Positions 43,149 to 50,273 of a stretch of DNA of 64,000 nt are shown one piece after another. Source of the DNA: Pseudomonas viridiflava. GTDB lineage: Bacteria > Pseudomonadota > Gammaproteobacteria > Pseudomonadales > Pseudomonadaceae. Location of the stretch: NCBI RefSeq assembly GCF_900602065.1, contig NZ_UWFN01000209.1, forward strand, positions 62,001 through 126,000, in the 5' to 3' direction. The notes below the pieces were generated by a model. It did no database searches. It had not been told where the DNA came from and saw only the letters and a program-made list of their open reading frames with translations. Each line of letters begins with the position of its first letter. The first letter of the stretch is position 1. Both the position numbers and the translations under genes were made by a program.

Positions 43149-44369
43149 ATGACCTTTATGAACGAGCCCACTCGAAACCCCTTGGCCTGGGTAGCTGGCA
43201 GCGATGCGCCAGAGATGAACAGCCTGGACATCGGCTTCATGCCTTTGTCCGATAGCGCCTCTATCGTGGTGGCCGCGACGCAGGGCTTTGCCCAGCCGTA
43301 TGGATTGAGCCTGAACCTCAAACGTCAACCCTCCTGGGCCAGCCTGCGCGACAAACTGGTCAGCGGCGAGCTTCACGCAGCGCACAGCCTCTACGGGCTG
43401 ATTTATGCAGTGCAATTAGGGATTGGCGGCAGCGCAGCCACCGACATGGCCGTGCTGATGGGGCTGAACCAGAATGGCCAGAGCATCAATCTGTCGCGCG
43501 CGCTGCAAGACGCCGGCGTGATCACTCCTGAGGCACTGGATCGTCAGGCGCACCAAAGCGGCTCAAAGCTGACCTTTGCGCAGACCTTTCCCACCGGCAA
43601 CCACGCCATGTGGCTTTACTACTGGCTGGCAAGTCAGGGTATTCATCCCTTGCAGGACGTTACCAGTGTGGTGGTCCCACCGCCGCGGATGGTAGAGCAC
43701 CTGGAAGCCGGTCGAATTGATGGTTTCTGTGTAGGCGAACCCTGGGGCGCCAGCGCAGTGGATCAGCAATTGGGCTTTACCTTTGCCACTACTCAGGCGA
43801 TCTGGCCGAACCACCCGGAAAAAGTGCTGGGATGCACCCGTGAATTCGTCGAACAGAACCCGAACACCGCCCGGGCATTGGTCATGGCCGTACTGGAAGC
43901 CAGCCGCTTTATCGAATCCAGCGACGAAAACCGCCGCAGTACCGCGCAACTGCTGAGTGGCGTGGACTATCTCGATGCTCCCGCCAGCTACATCGAACCG
44001 CGCCTGCTGGGCGACTATCGTGATGGACTGGGTAACCAGTGGCACGATCACCATGCATTGCGTTTCCACGGCAATGGCGAAGTCAATCTGCCGTATCTGT
44101 CCGACGGCATGTGGTTCATGACTCAGTTCCGGCGCTGGGGCTTGCTGCGTGAGGACCCTGACTACCTCAATGTCGCCAAGGGCGTGCATCAACTGGCGCT
44201 GTACCGACAGGCCGCCGGGGCGCTGGGTATCGAGGTTCCCGCAACAACGATGCGCAGCAGCCAGTTGATCGACGGCAAAGTCTGGGACGGTTCTGATCCG
44301 GCAGGCTATGCGCGCAGCTTCAAGCTTCATGCGCTGGCCCGCTCGGCAACTGCCGATCTGACTCAATGA
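43149..44369 (+). CDS. nasS: Nitrate-sensing regulator NasS
   Basis: 406 residues from the ATG at 43149 (AGAGGA 5 bases ahead); a second ATG is at 43158. The fold is that of the nitrate/bicarbonate-binding protein family (NrtA/CmpA): LDIGFMPLSDSASIVVAA at the start, FPTGNHAMWLYYWLASQGIH, VVPPPRMVEHLEAGRIDGFC and GEPWGASAVDQQLGFTFATT. There is no signal peptide, which separates cytoplasmic NasS from transport binding proteins. Without nitrate NasS holds NasT; nitrate binding frees NasT. It is followed by nasT after 7 bases. Confidence 0.92.
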   Translation: MTFMNEPTRNPLAWVAGSDAPEMNSLDIGFMPLSDSASIVVAATQGFAQPYGLSLNLKRQPSWASLRDKLVSGELHAAHSLYGLIYAVQLGIGGSAATDMAVLMGLNQNGQSINLSRALQDAGVITPEALDRQAHQSGSKLTFAQTFPTGNHAMWLYYWLASQGIHPLQDVTSVVVPPPRMVEHLEAGRIDGFCVGEPWGASAVDQQLGFTFATTQAIWPNHPEKVLGCTREFVEQNPNTARALVMAVLEASRFIESSDENRRSTAQLLSGVDYLDAPASYIEPRLLGDYRDGLGNQWHDHHALRFHGNGEVNLPYLSDGMWFMTQFRRWGLLREDPDYLNVAKGVHQLALYRQAAGALGIEVPATTMRSSQLIDGKVWDGSDPAGYARSFKLHALARSATADLTQ

Positions 44370-44376
44370 GGAGCTG

Positions 44377-44958
44377 ATGACTATGCTGCGTATCCTCTTG
44401 ATCAATGACACGGCAAAAAAAGTCGGGCGCCTGAAGGCCGCGCTCAGTGAGGCGGGCTTTGAGGTGATCGATGAGTCCGGGCTGATTATCGACTTGCCCG
44501 CCCGGGTTGAAGCCCTTCGCCCGGATGTGATTCTGATCGACACCGAATCCCCTGGCCGCGATGTGATGGAGCAGGTGGTGATGGTCAGTCGCGATCAACC
44601 GCGACCTATTGTGATGTTTACCGATGAGCATGATCCGGGCGTGATGCGCCAGGCCATCAAGTCAGGGGTGAGTGCTTATATCGTGGAGGGCATTCATGCC
44701 CAGCGTCTGCAGCCGATTCTCGACGTGGCGATGGCTCGCTTCGAGAGCGATCAGGCTCTACGGGCGCAGCTTCAGGCACGGGATCAGCAACTGGCCGAGC
44801 GCAAACGTATCGAGCTGGCCAAAGGTCTGTTGATGAAGATGAAGGATTGCAAGGAGGAAGAGGCGTATACCCTGATGCGTCGCCAAGCCATGAGCAGACA
44901 GCAAAAGCTGATTCAGGTCGCGGAGCAGATTATTGCGATGAGTGAGCTGTTGGGGTGA
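44377..44958 (+). CDS. nasT: ANTAR-domain RNA-binding antiterminator NasT
   Basis: 193 residues. N-terminal pseudo-receiver (LRILLINDTAKKVGRLKAAL, DVILIDTESPGRD), then a coiled-coil and a C-terminal ANTAR three-helix domain (about 130-190, AERKRIELAKGLLMKMKDCK, EEEAYTLMRRQAMSRQQ). Released from NasS by nitrate, NasT binds two-hairpin leaders and prevents termination; three such leaders are visible in this locus. The ATG at 44377 or at 44383 (MLRILL) may be used; GAGGAG spacing favours the latter. Confidence 0.94.
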   Translation: MTMLRILLINDTAKKVGRLKAALSEAGFEVIDESGLIIDLPARVEALRPDVILIDTESPGRDVMEQVVMVSRDQPRPIVMFTDEHDPGVMRQAIKSGVSAYIVEGIHAQRLQPILDVAMARFESDQALRAQLQARDQQLAERKRIELAKGLLMKMKDCKEEEAYTLMRRQAMSRQQKLIQVAEQIIAMSELLG

Positions 44959-45050
44959 GGTTTGGCGCCGGTTGTGGGTGATCTGCTTTTGCCTGAGCAC
45001 ATATCCGTTACCGCAGCCATGGCACTGCGCTGTATCGCGGTAAACATTGG

Positions 45051-45148
45051 ACCTGTGGGACCGGATTCATCCGGGAAGGCTGCGTTTCAGGCGACGATTA
45101 TGGGGTGGATGTACTGGCCTCTTCCCGGATGAATCCGGTCCCACAGGT
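45051..45148. repeat. Inverted repeat element (REP type 2)
   Basis: Perfect 28-base arms at 45051-45078 and 45121-45148 (outer part ACCTGTGGGACCGGATTC) around a 42-base spacer, 93 bases after the nasT stop. No gene. It may insulate nasST from the downstream unit. Confidence 0.85.
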
Positions 45149-45233
45149 TCGCATGGATCCCGCTGATGAAGTGCTGCCTGGTTAGCGTTGTCGGAGGTTG
45201 CGGCAACGATTACGGTATACCTGACACACCGCT

Positions 45234-45257
45234 TCGCAGCCTTCGGCAGCGCCTACA
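45234..45257 (+). repeat. Single REP arm, copy 3
   Basis: TCGCAGCCTTCGGCAGCGCC followed by TACA, one change from the right arm at 36017-36040. The partner arm is missing, so this is a decayed or singlet REP. Confidence 0.7.
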
Positions 45258-45299
45258 GAATGTCGGCAAACCCAAGAAAACAAGTCGGCTAACAGGCCG

Positions 45300-45463
45300 C
45301 CGCGCTTTTGATTTTGATCTTGGGCGCCCCGTCAAACCACGCTGGCCGCCCGCAGAGCCCCAGCGAGGGGCCGAGTGGTGGGGCAAGAGCTTATCGGTTA
45401 CTTTTGGCTGGGCCTGCTTCCGGAACAAAGGTGACGCGCCGTAAGGGCGCAACCAATATCAGC
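45300..45463 (+). repeat. Second member of the large intergenic repeat family
   Basis: The 3' part (ACAAAGGTGACGCGCCGTAA, then GGGCGCAACCAATATCAGC) matches the end of the element at 16250-16525. GCCCC...ACCAC (45326-45340) can pair with GTGGTGGGGC (45375-45384). The two hairpin arms of the first copy are not kept. No gene. Confidence 0.6.
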
Positions 45464-45529
45464 CATCACCGCATAACGGATATGCACACCAGAAAGCACA
45501 TCAGCTCAAAAAAACATCCCTGCCACAAC

Positions 45530-45546
45530 TGGCCTACCTTTTGCTA
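45530..45546 (+). promoter_or_regulatory. Sigma54 (-24/-12) promoter of the nasA unit
   Basis: TGGCCTACCTTTTGCTA: GG (45531-45532) and GC (45543-45544) are ten bases apart, with TTTTGCT at -12. The expected start, near 45556, falls 4 bases before the first leader hairpin. Confidence 0.85.
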
Positions 45547-45559
45547 GCTAATCACCACA

Positions 45560-45642
45560 GGTAACCAACGGCGGTTGCCCCACTCTACGACAAAGACGTC
45601 GCACACCTCTTCGCCAACGCGAATCGGGTTGCGGCGTTTTTT
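45560..45642 (+). promoter_or_regulatory. ANTAR-type antiterminator leader and terminator upstream of nasA
   Basis: P1: GGTAACC-AACGGC-GGTTGCC (45560-45579, one G-T pair). P2: CGAC-AAAGAC-GTCG (45588-45601). Both hexaloops carry A1 and G4. The terminator stem AAAGACGTCGC/GCGGCGTTTTT (45592-45602/45631-45641, with G-T pairs) takes in the loop and 3' arm of P2, so the two are mutually exclusive. A further hairpin at 45729-45752 precedes nasA. NasT is the expected ligand. Confidence 0.85.
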
Positions 45643-45783
45643 GCGTTTTGGCTCCAGTGACTGGAGTTGGTGGAGCTGCCGAGGTTATGGACGCCCACCT
45701 GCAGGTTTCTACAGATTCAAGCCCGTTACGGTTCGGGTCCGTGCCTGAACCGACAGATCTCCTTTTTGCAGATGAGGTGTTCA

Positions 45784-46995
45784 ATGAATACAAGCTTCTG
45801 GAAGGCCGGTCACAAACCGACCCTGTTCGCCGCATTTCTGTATTTCGACCTGAGCTTCATGGTCTGGTACCTGCTCGGCCCAATGGCAGTACAGATCGCA
45901 ACCGACCTGCAACTCACCACCCAGCAACGCGGCCTGATGGTAGCGACGCCGATCCTGGCCGGCGCACTGCTGCGCTTTGTGATGGGCATCGTGGCCGACC
46001 AGCTGTCGCCGAAAACAGCCGGCATCATCGGCCAGGTCATTGTGATCGTTGCCCTGTTTACTGCCTGGAATCTGGGCATTCACACCTACGAGCAGGCGCT
46101 GTTACTGGGCGTATTCCTCGGCGTGGCAGGTGCATCATTCGCCGTCGCCCTGCCGCTGGCCTCGCAGTGGTATCCAGCCGAGCACCAAGGCAAGGCGATG
46201 GGTATTGCCGGTGCAGGTAACTCGGGCACGGTGCTGGCAGCGCTGATTGCGCCGGTATTGGCGGCAGCCTTTGGCTGGAGCAATGTGTTCGGTTTTGCGG
46301 TCATTCCGCTGGTGCTGACGCTGATTGCATTCTCGCTGATGGCACGCAACGCTCCAGAACGCGCCAAACCCAAATCCATGAGCGACTACCTCAAAGCGCT
46401 GGGCGATCGTGACAGCTGGTGGTTCATGTTTTTCTACAGCGTGACCTTTGGCGGCTTTATCGGGCTGGCCAGCGCCCTGCCCGGCTACTTCAACGACCAA
46501 TATGGCCTTAGCCCGGTCACGGCCGGTTACTACACCGCAGCCTGCGTGTTTGGCGGCAGTCTGATGCGTCCATTGGGCGGTGCCCTGGCTGACCGCTTCG
46601 GCGGCATTCGCACCCTGGCAGGTATGTACGCCGTCGCTGCAATCTGCATCGCGGCAGTGGGTTTCAATCTGCCCAGCTCCTGGGCGGCATTGGCGCTGTT
46701 TGTCGCCGCAATGCTCGGTCTCGGTGCAGGTAATGGCGCAGTGTTCCAGTTGGTGCCACAGCGCTTCCGCAAGGAAATCGGTGTCATGACCGGCCTGATC
46801 GGCATGGCGGGTGGCATCGGCGGCTTCCTGCTCGCAGCCGGCCTGGGTTCGATCAAACAACACACCGGCGACTACCAGATGGGCCTGTGGCTATTTGCAT
46901 TCCTTGGCGTATTGGCATGGTTCGGCCTGCTTAACGTCAAGCGCCGCTGGAGAGCCACCTGGGGCTCGGCAGCCGTGACCGCCGCTCGCGTCTGA
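45784..46995 (+). CDS. nasA: Nitrate transporter of the NNP/MFS family
   Basis: 403 residues from the ATG at 45784, with GAGG about 6 bases ahead. About 12 membrane helices. FYLY FDLSFMVWYLLG-type start (here AFLYFDLSFMVWYLLGPMAV), the MFS motif in RFVMGIVADQLSPK, and two glycine-rich nitrate signature segments, GAGNSGTVLAALIAPVLAAA and GLIGMAGGIGGFLLAAGLG. It takes up nitrate (and perhaps nitrite). The name nasA follows P. aeruginosa usage. Followed by the PP2C/kinase gene after 8 bases. Confidence 0.93.
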   Translation: MNTSFWKAGHKPTLFAAFLYFDLSFMVWYLLGPMAVQIATDLQLTTQQRGLMVATPILAGALLRFVMGIVADQLSPKTAGIIGQVIVIVALFTAWNLGIHTYEQALLLGVFLGVAGASFAVALPLASQWYPAEHQGKAMGIAGAGNSGTVLAALIAPVLAAAFGWSNVFGFAVIPLVLTLIAFSLMARNAPERAKPKSMSDYLKALGDRDSWWFMFFYSVTFGGFIGLASALPGYFNDQYGLSPVTAGYYTAACVFGGSLMRPLGGALADRFGGIRTLAGMYAVAAICIAAVGFNLPSSWAALALFVAAMLGLGAGNGAVFQLVPQRFRKEIGVMTGLIGMAGGIGGFLLAAGLGSIKQHTGDYQMGLWLFAFLGVLAWFGLLNVKRRWRATWGSAAVTAARV

Positions 46996-47003
46996 GGTCA
47001 TTG

Positions 47004-48662
47004 ATGAGCTTGCGACTGAGCCTTGCTCAATTCAGCGCCAGCGGGCCGCGGGCAGAGAATCAGGACGCTATGCGCCTGGTAACTCCGGCCCCGGCCCTTG
47101 CCGCCAGCAAGGGCTATCTGTTTGCCCTGGCGGATGGCGTCAGTCAATGCGTGGATGGCGCCCTCGCGGCGCAATCCACCTTGCAGGCGCTGGCGCTGGA
47201 TTACTACTCGACGCCGGAAACCTGGGGCGTCGCCCAATCCCTTGACCGGTTGCTGCTGGCACAGAATCGCTGGTTGCAGGCCAATGGCTTGCTGACCACC
47301 CTTAGCTTGCTGGTGCTACGTGGTCGGCGTTTCACTCTCGCGCATGTGGGCGATTGTCGTGCCTATCGCTGGCATGCGGGAGAACTGCAACGCATCAGTG
47401 AAGATCACGTCTGGGAACAGCCAGACATGCAGCATGTGCTCAAGCGTGCTCTGGGGCTGGACCAGTACCTGGTCATGGATTATCTGAACGGCGAATTGCG
47501 CGAGGGCGAACGCCTGCTGCTGCTCAGCGATGGAGTCTGGGCAACATTGGGTGATGCGAGTATTCGTTCGATTCTCACTGAGCAAGAGGATCTGGATCGT
47601 GCCGTGCAGACGCTGGTCAGCGCTGCACATCTGGCCGGTAGTCAGGACAACGCCAGTGCCGTGCTGATTCGCGTCGACGCGCTGGGTCAGGATGACCTTG
47701 GCGACGCTCTCATCCAGCTTCAACAATGGCCATTGCCGCCTCCTTTAAAGACTGGCCAGGCTTTTGAAGGCTGGCAGATTAACGGGTTGCTGGCGGAGTC
47801 TCGGCAATCGCTGCTGTATCGGGTCACCGACCAGAACAATCAGCGCTGGTTATTGAAAACGCTCCCTGGAAATCGCCATGACGAACCCGGCGCTGGCCAG
47901 GGACTGCTGCTCGAAGAATGGTTTTTGAAGCGCGTGGCGGGCCGTTTTTTCCCTGAAACCCATCCCGTACCTGATCGCCAGCACCTGTATTACGTCATGC
48001 GTGAACACTCAGGCCGCAGCCTGATGCAACTCTTCAATGAGCACGGCCAGCTGTCCGTGGCGCAATGGTTAGCGCACGCCACGCAACTATTGCGGGCGGT
48101 GGGCTTGCTGCATCGGCGAAACATCATTCACCGGGATATCAAACCGGAAAACCTGTTGCTCGAAGATGACGGCGAGTTACGCCTGCTGGATTTCGGCCTC
48201 GCCTACTGCCCCGGCCTTTCCACGCTGACACCGGGCGAGTTGCCGGGCACGCCAAGCTTCATAGCACCAGAGGCGTTCAATGGCGACGAGCCCACTCCCC
48301 GCCAGGATCTGTACGCGGTGGGCGTGACGCTTTATTACCTGCTGACCGGGCATTACCCGTACGGCGAGATCGAAGCGTTCCAGCATAGGCGTTTCGGTAT
48401 ACCAACCCCCGCCAGCCGCTATCGACCCGACCTGCCTGACTGGCTGGACCACAACCTGTCCAAGGCACTGCAGGCCGATCCGCAACATCGCTACGAAACG
48501 GCTGAACAGTGGCTACTGGAACTGGAACAAGCGGAGCACCGTCCACTGGTGAAACGCGCTCAACCGCTGCTTGAACGCGAACCAGTAAAGGTCTGGAGGA
48601 CGGTGGCGCTGGTTTCTCTGCTACTGAATCTGATCGCCATCGTTTGGCTGATGCGTCACTGA
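47004..48662 (+). CDS. PP2C phosphatase fused to Ser/Thr protein kinase
   Basis: 552 residues, GAGG before the ATG. Residues 1-235: PP2C phosphatase, metal-binding Asp in ALADGVSQCVDG, VGDCRAYRWH, LLLSDGVWATLG and SQDNASAVLIRVD. Residues 250-520: Hanks kinase, LLKTLPG (Lys), catalytic loop HRDIKPEN with Asp378, DFGLAY and GTPSFIAPEAF. The C-terminus has one membrane helix (TVALVSLLLNLIAIVWLMR), so both enzyme domains are cytoplasmic and membrane-tethered. Same operon as the nitrate transporter, as in P. aeruginosa PA1782; a role in controlling nitrate uptake is inferred only from position. Confidence 0.92.
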   Translation: MSLRLSLAQFSASGPRAENQDAMRLVTPAPALAASKGYLFALADGVSQCVDGALAAQSTLQALALDYYSTPETWGVAQSLDRLLLAQNRWLQANGLLTTLSLLVLRGRRFTLAHVGDCRAYRWHAGELQRISEDHVWEQPDMQHVLKRALGLDQYLVMDYLNGELREGERLLLLSDGVWATLGDASIRSILTEQEDLDRAVQTLVSAAHLAGSQDNASAVLIRVDALGQDDLGDALIQLQQWPLPPPLKTGQAFEGWQINGLLAESRQSLLYRVTDQNNQRWLLKTLPGNRHDEPGAGQGLLLEEWFLKRVAGRFFPETHPVPDRQHLYYVMREHSGRSLMQLFNEHGQLSVAQWLAHATQLLRAVGLLHRRNIIHRDIKPENLLLEDDGELRLLDFGLAYCPGLSTLTPGELPGTPSFIAPEAFNGDEPTPRQDLYAVGVTLYYLLTGHYPYGEIEAFQHRRFGIPTPASRYRPDLPDWLDHNLSKALQADPQHRYETAEQWLLELEQAEHRPLVKRAQPLLEREPVKVWRTVALVSLLLNLIAIVWLMRH

Positions 48663-48723
48663 GCAAAATCGCCCCGGTTCGGGGCATAGCGCACCAAGGT
48701 GATACTCCCCGATAAATGCAACG

Positions 48724-48825
48724 CTGTGGGAGCAGGGCTGGGTCTGGCGGCATTCCGACGATAAGGGCACCGCGCTCTAAGCGAATCGAGCCCAGCCTTA
48801 TCGCTGGCAAGCCCTGCTCCCACAG
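48724..48825. repeat. Inverted repeat element (REP type 3)
   Basis: CTGTGGGAGCAGGGCT (48724-48739) and its exact complement AGCCCTGCTCCCACAG (48810-48825) bracket an inner part containing CGGCATTCCGACGATAAGG, which recurs near 10948. It lies between the kinase stop and the next sigma54 promoter. Confidence 0.85.
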
Positions 48826-48850
48826 TTTCTCCACCAGACAAGACTCTATC

Positions 48851-48866
48851 TGGCACACCCCCTGCA
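48851..48866 (+). promoter_or_regulatory. Sigma54 (-24/-12) promoter of the nitrate reductase operon
   Basis: TGGCACACCCCCTGCA: exact TGGCAC, GG (48852-48853) and GC (48864-48865) ten bases apart. Transcription should begin near 48877, before the first leader hairpin. Confidence 0.9.
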
Positions 48867-48896
48867 TATCTTTCCTCAAGCAACTCATATCGCTCC

Positions 48897-48985
48897 AGCC
48901 TTCAAAGACGAAGGCTGAGCTTCCCGAGAGAACGGGACCGGACAAAGGCGTCCTCGCTAGTAACCTAGCGGGACGCCTTTTTTTG
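48897..48985 (+). promoter_or_regulatory. ANTAR-type antiterminator leader and terminator upstream of the nitrate reductase operon
   Basis: P1: AGCCTTC-AAAGAC-GAAGGCT (48897-48916, perfect). P2: TCCCG-AGAGAA-CGGGA (48922-48937, perfect). Both hexaloops have A1 and G4. Seven bases later a very strong terminator follows: AAAGGCGTCC, one bulged T, CGCTAG, loop TAAC, CTAGCG, GGACGCCTTT (48944-48980), then T-run. This is the clearest of the three NasT targets in the window; here P2 and terminator do not overlap. Confidence 0.92.
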
Positions 48986-49034
48986 TTTGCGCAGAATTTG
49001 TCGAGCACCCTCTCGCGGGCTTCTCGGAGGCAAG

Positions 49035-50273
49035 ATGAGAAAACTCAAACTGGTGATGGTTGGCAACGGCATGGCTGGCGTTCGTACGCTGGAGGAGCTG
49101 CTCAAGCTCAGCGACGAACTGTACGACATCACCGTATTCGGCGCCGAGCCGCACCCTAACTACAACCGCATCATGCTCTCACCGGTGCTGGCAGGTGAGC
49201 AGAAGTTCGAAGACATCGTGCTTAACGACCTGGACTGGTATCTGGGCAACAACATTCAACTTCTGCTCAATCGCAGAGTGGTGAAAATCGACCGGGCCAA
49301 ACGCCAGGTGATTGCCGACGACGGCACGGTGGCGCATTACGATCGCCTGCTGATTGCCACAGGCTCTACGCCATTCATGCCACCAATGCCGGGCAGCACC
49401 TTGAACGGCGTCATTGGTTACCGCGACATCGCGGACACGCGAATCATGATCCACACCGCCAAAACCCAAAAACATGCGGTGGTGATCGGTGGCGGCCTGC
49501 TCGGCCTGGAAGCCGCCAATGGGCTGAAGATGCGTGGCATGGACGTCACGGTCGTACACATCGGCAAATGGCTGCTGGAACGTCAGTTGGATAAAGCCGC
49601 CGGGCAATTACTCCAAAGCGCGCTGGAGGCCCGCGGCCTGCACTTTCGCCTGAACGAACAGACCGAGGCATTGCTGGACAACGGCCGAGGTACAGTCAAC
49701 GCCGTGCAGTTCAAAAATGGCGACATCATCCCGGCCGACCTGGTCGTGATGGCCGCCGGTATTCGCCCGGCGACCGAACTCGCGGAACTGGCTGGATTGC
49801 CCTGCAACCGGGGCATCCTGGTCAACGACACGTTGCAGACCTACGATCCGAGGATCTATGCGATCGGCGAATGCGCCAGTCATCGCGGCACTGCCTATGG
49901 CCTGGTAGCGCCCTTGTTCGAGCAGGCCAAAGTCTGCGCAAACCACCTCGCCCAACTAGGCTTCGCCCGCTACAAGGGTTCAGTCACCTCGACCAAGCTG
50001 AAGGTGACCGGGATTGATCTGTTTTCCGCTGGCGATTTCATGGGAGGCGAAGGCACGGAAACCATAGTCCTGCGAGACCCTTTCAGCGGTTCCTACAAAA
50101 AACTGGTGATCAAAGACGATCTTCTGGTGGGCGCGTGCCTGTACGGCGACACCACTGACGGCGGCTGGTACCTGCGCCTGATTCGCGGCCAGCAGTCCAT
50201 AATCGCCCTTCGTGATCAGTTGATGTTCGGTGAAGTGAGCGTATCGCAAACGGATACCGCGTTATGCGCCTGA
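49035..50273 (+). CDS. FAD-dependent NAD(P)H oxidoreductase of nitrate assimilation (NirB N-terminal-like, NasC-type electron donor)
   Basis: 412 residues, CGGAGG 4 bases before the ATG. KLVMVGNGMAGVRTLEELLK is the FAD-binding start shared with NirB, then NYNRIMLSPVLAGEQ, LLIATGSTPFMPPMPG, an NAD site VVIGGGLLGLEAANGLKMRG, and YAIGECASHRGTAYGLVAPL. NirB of P. aeruginosa and E. coli is about 850 residues; here the [2Fe-2S], siroheme and [4Fe-4S] parts are absent and the product ends at about 412. It is therefore most likely the NADH-to-nitrate-reductase electron-transfer subunit, as in Klebsiella NasC. Its end overlaps the reductase gene by 10 bases. Confidence 0.88.
   Translation: MRKLKLVMVGNGMAGVRTLEELLKLSDELYDITVFGAEPHPNYNRIMLSPVLAGEQKFEDIVLNDLDWYLGNNIQLLLNRRVVKIDRAKRQVIADDGTVAHYDRLLIATGSTPFMPPMPGSTLNGVIGYRDIADTRIMIHTAKTQKHAVVIGGGLLGLEAANGLKMRGMDVTVVHIGKWLLERQLDKAAGQLLQSALEARGLHFRLNEQTEALLDNGRGTVNAVQFKNGDIIPADLVVMAAGIRPATELAELAGLPCNRGILVNDTLQTYDPRIYAIGECASHRGTAYGLVAPLFEQAKVCANHLAQLGFARYKGSVTSTKLKVTGIDLFSAGDFMGGEGTETIVLRDPFSGSYKKLVIKDDLLVGACLYGDTTDGGWYLRLIRGQQSIIALRDQLMFGEVSVSQTDTALCA

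Noticed and set aside
45729-45752. A third leader hairpin (CGGTTCGGG-TCCGTG-CCTGAACCG) read as an ANTAR hexaloop
   Set aside because: The six-base loop has G at position 4 but T, not A, at position 1, and it lies after the terminator; it may be a secondary structure near the nasA start but does not fit the NasT motif.
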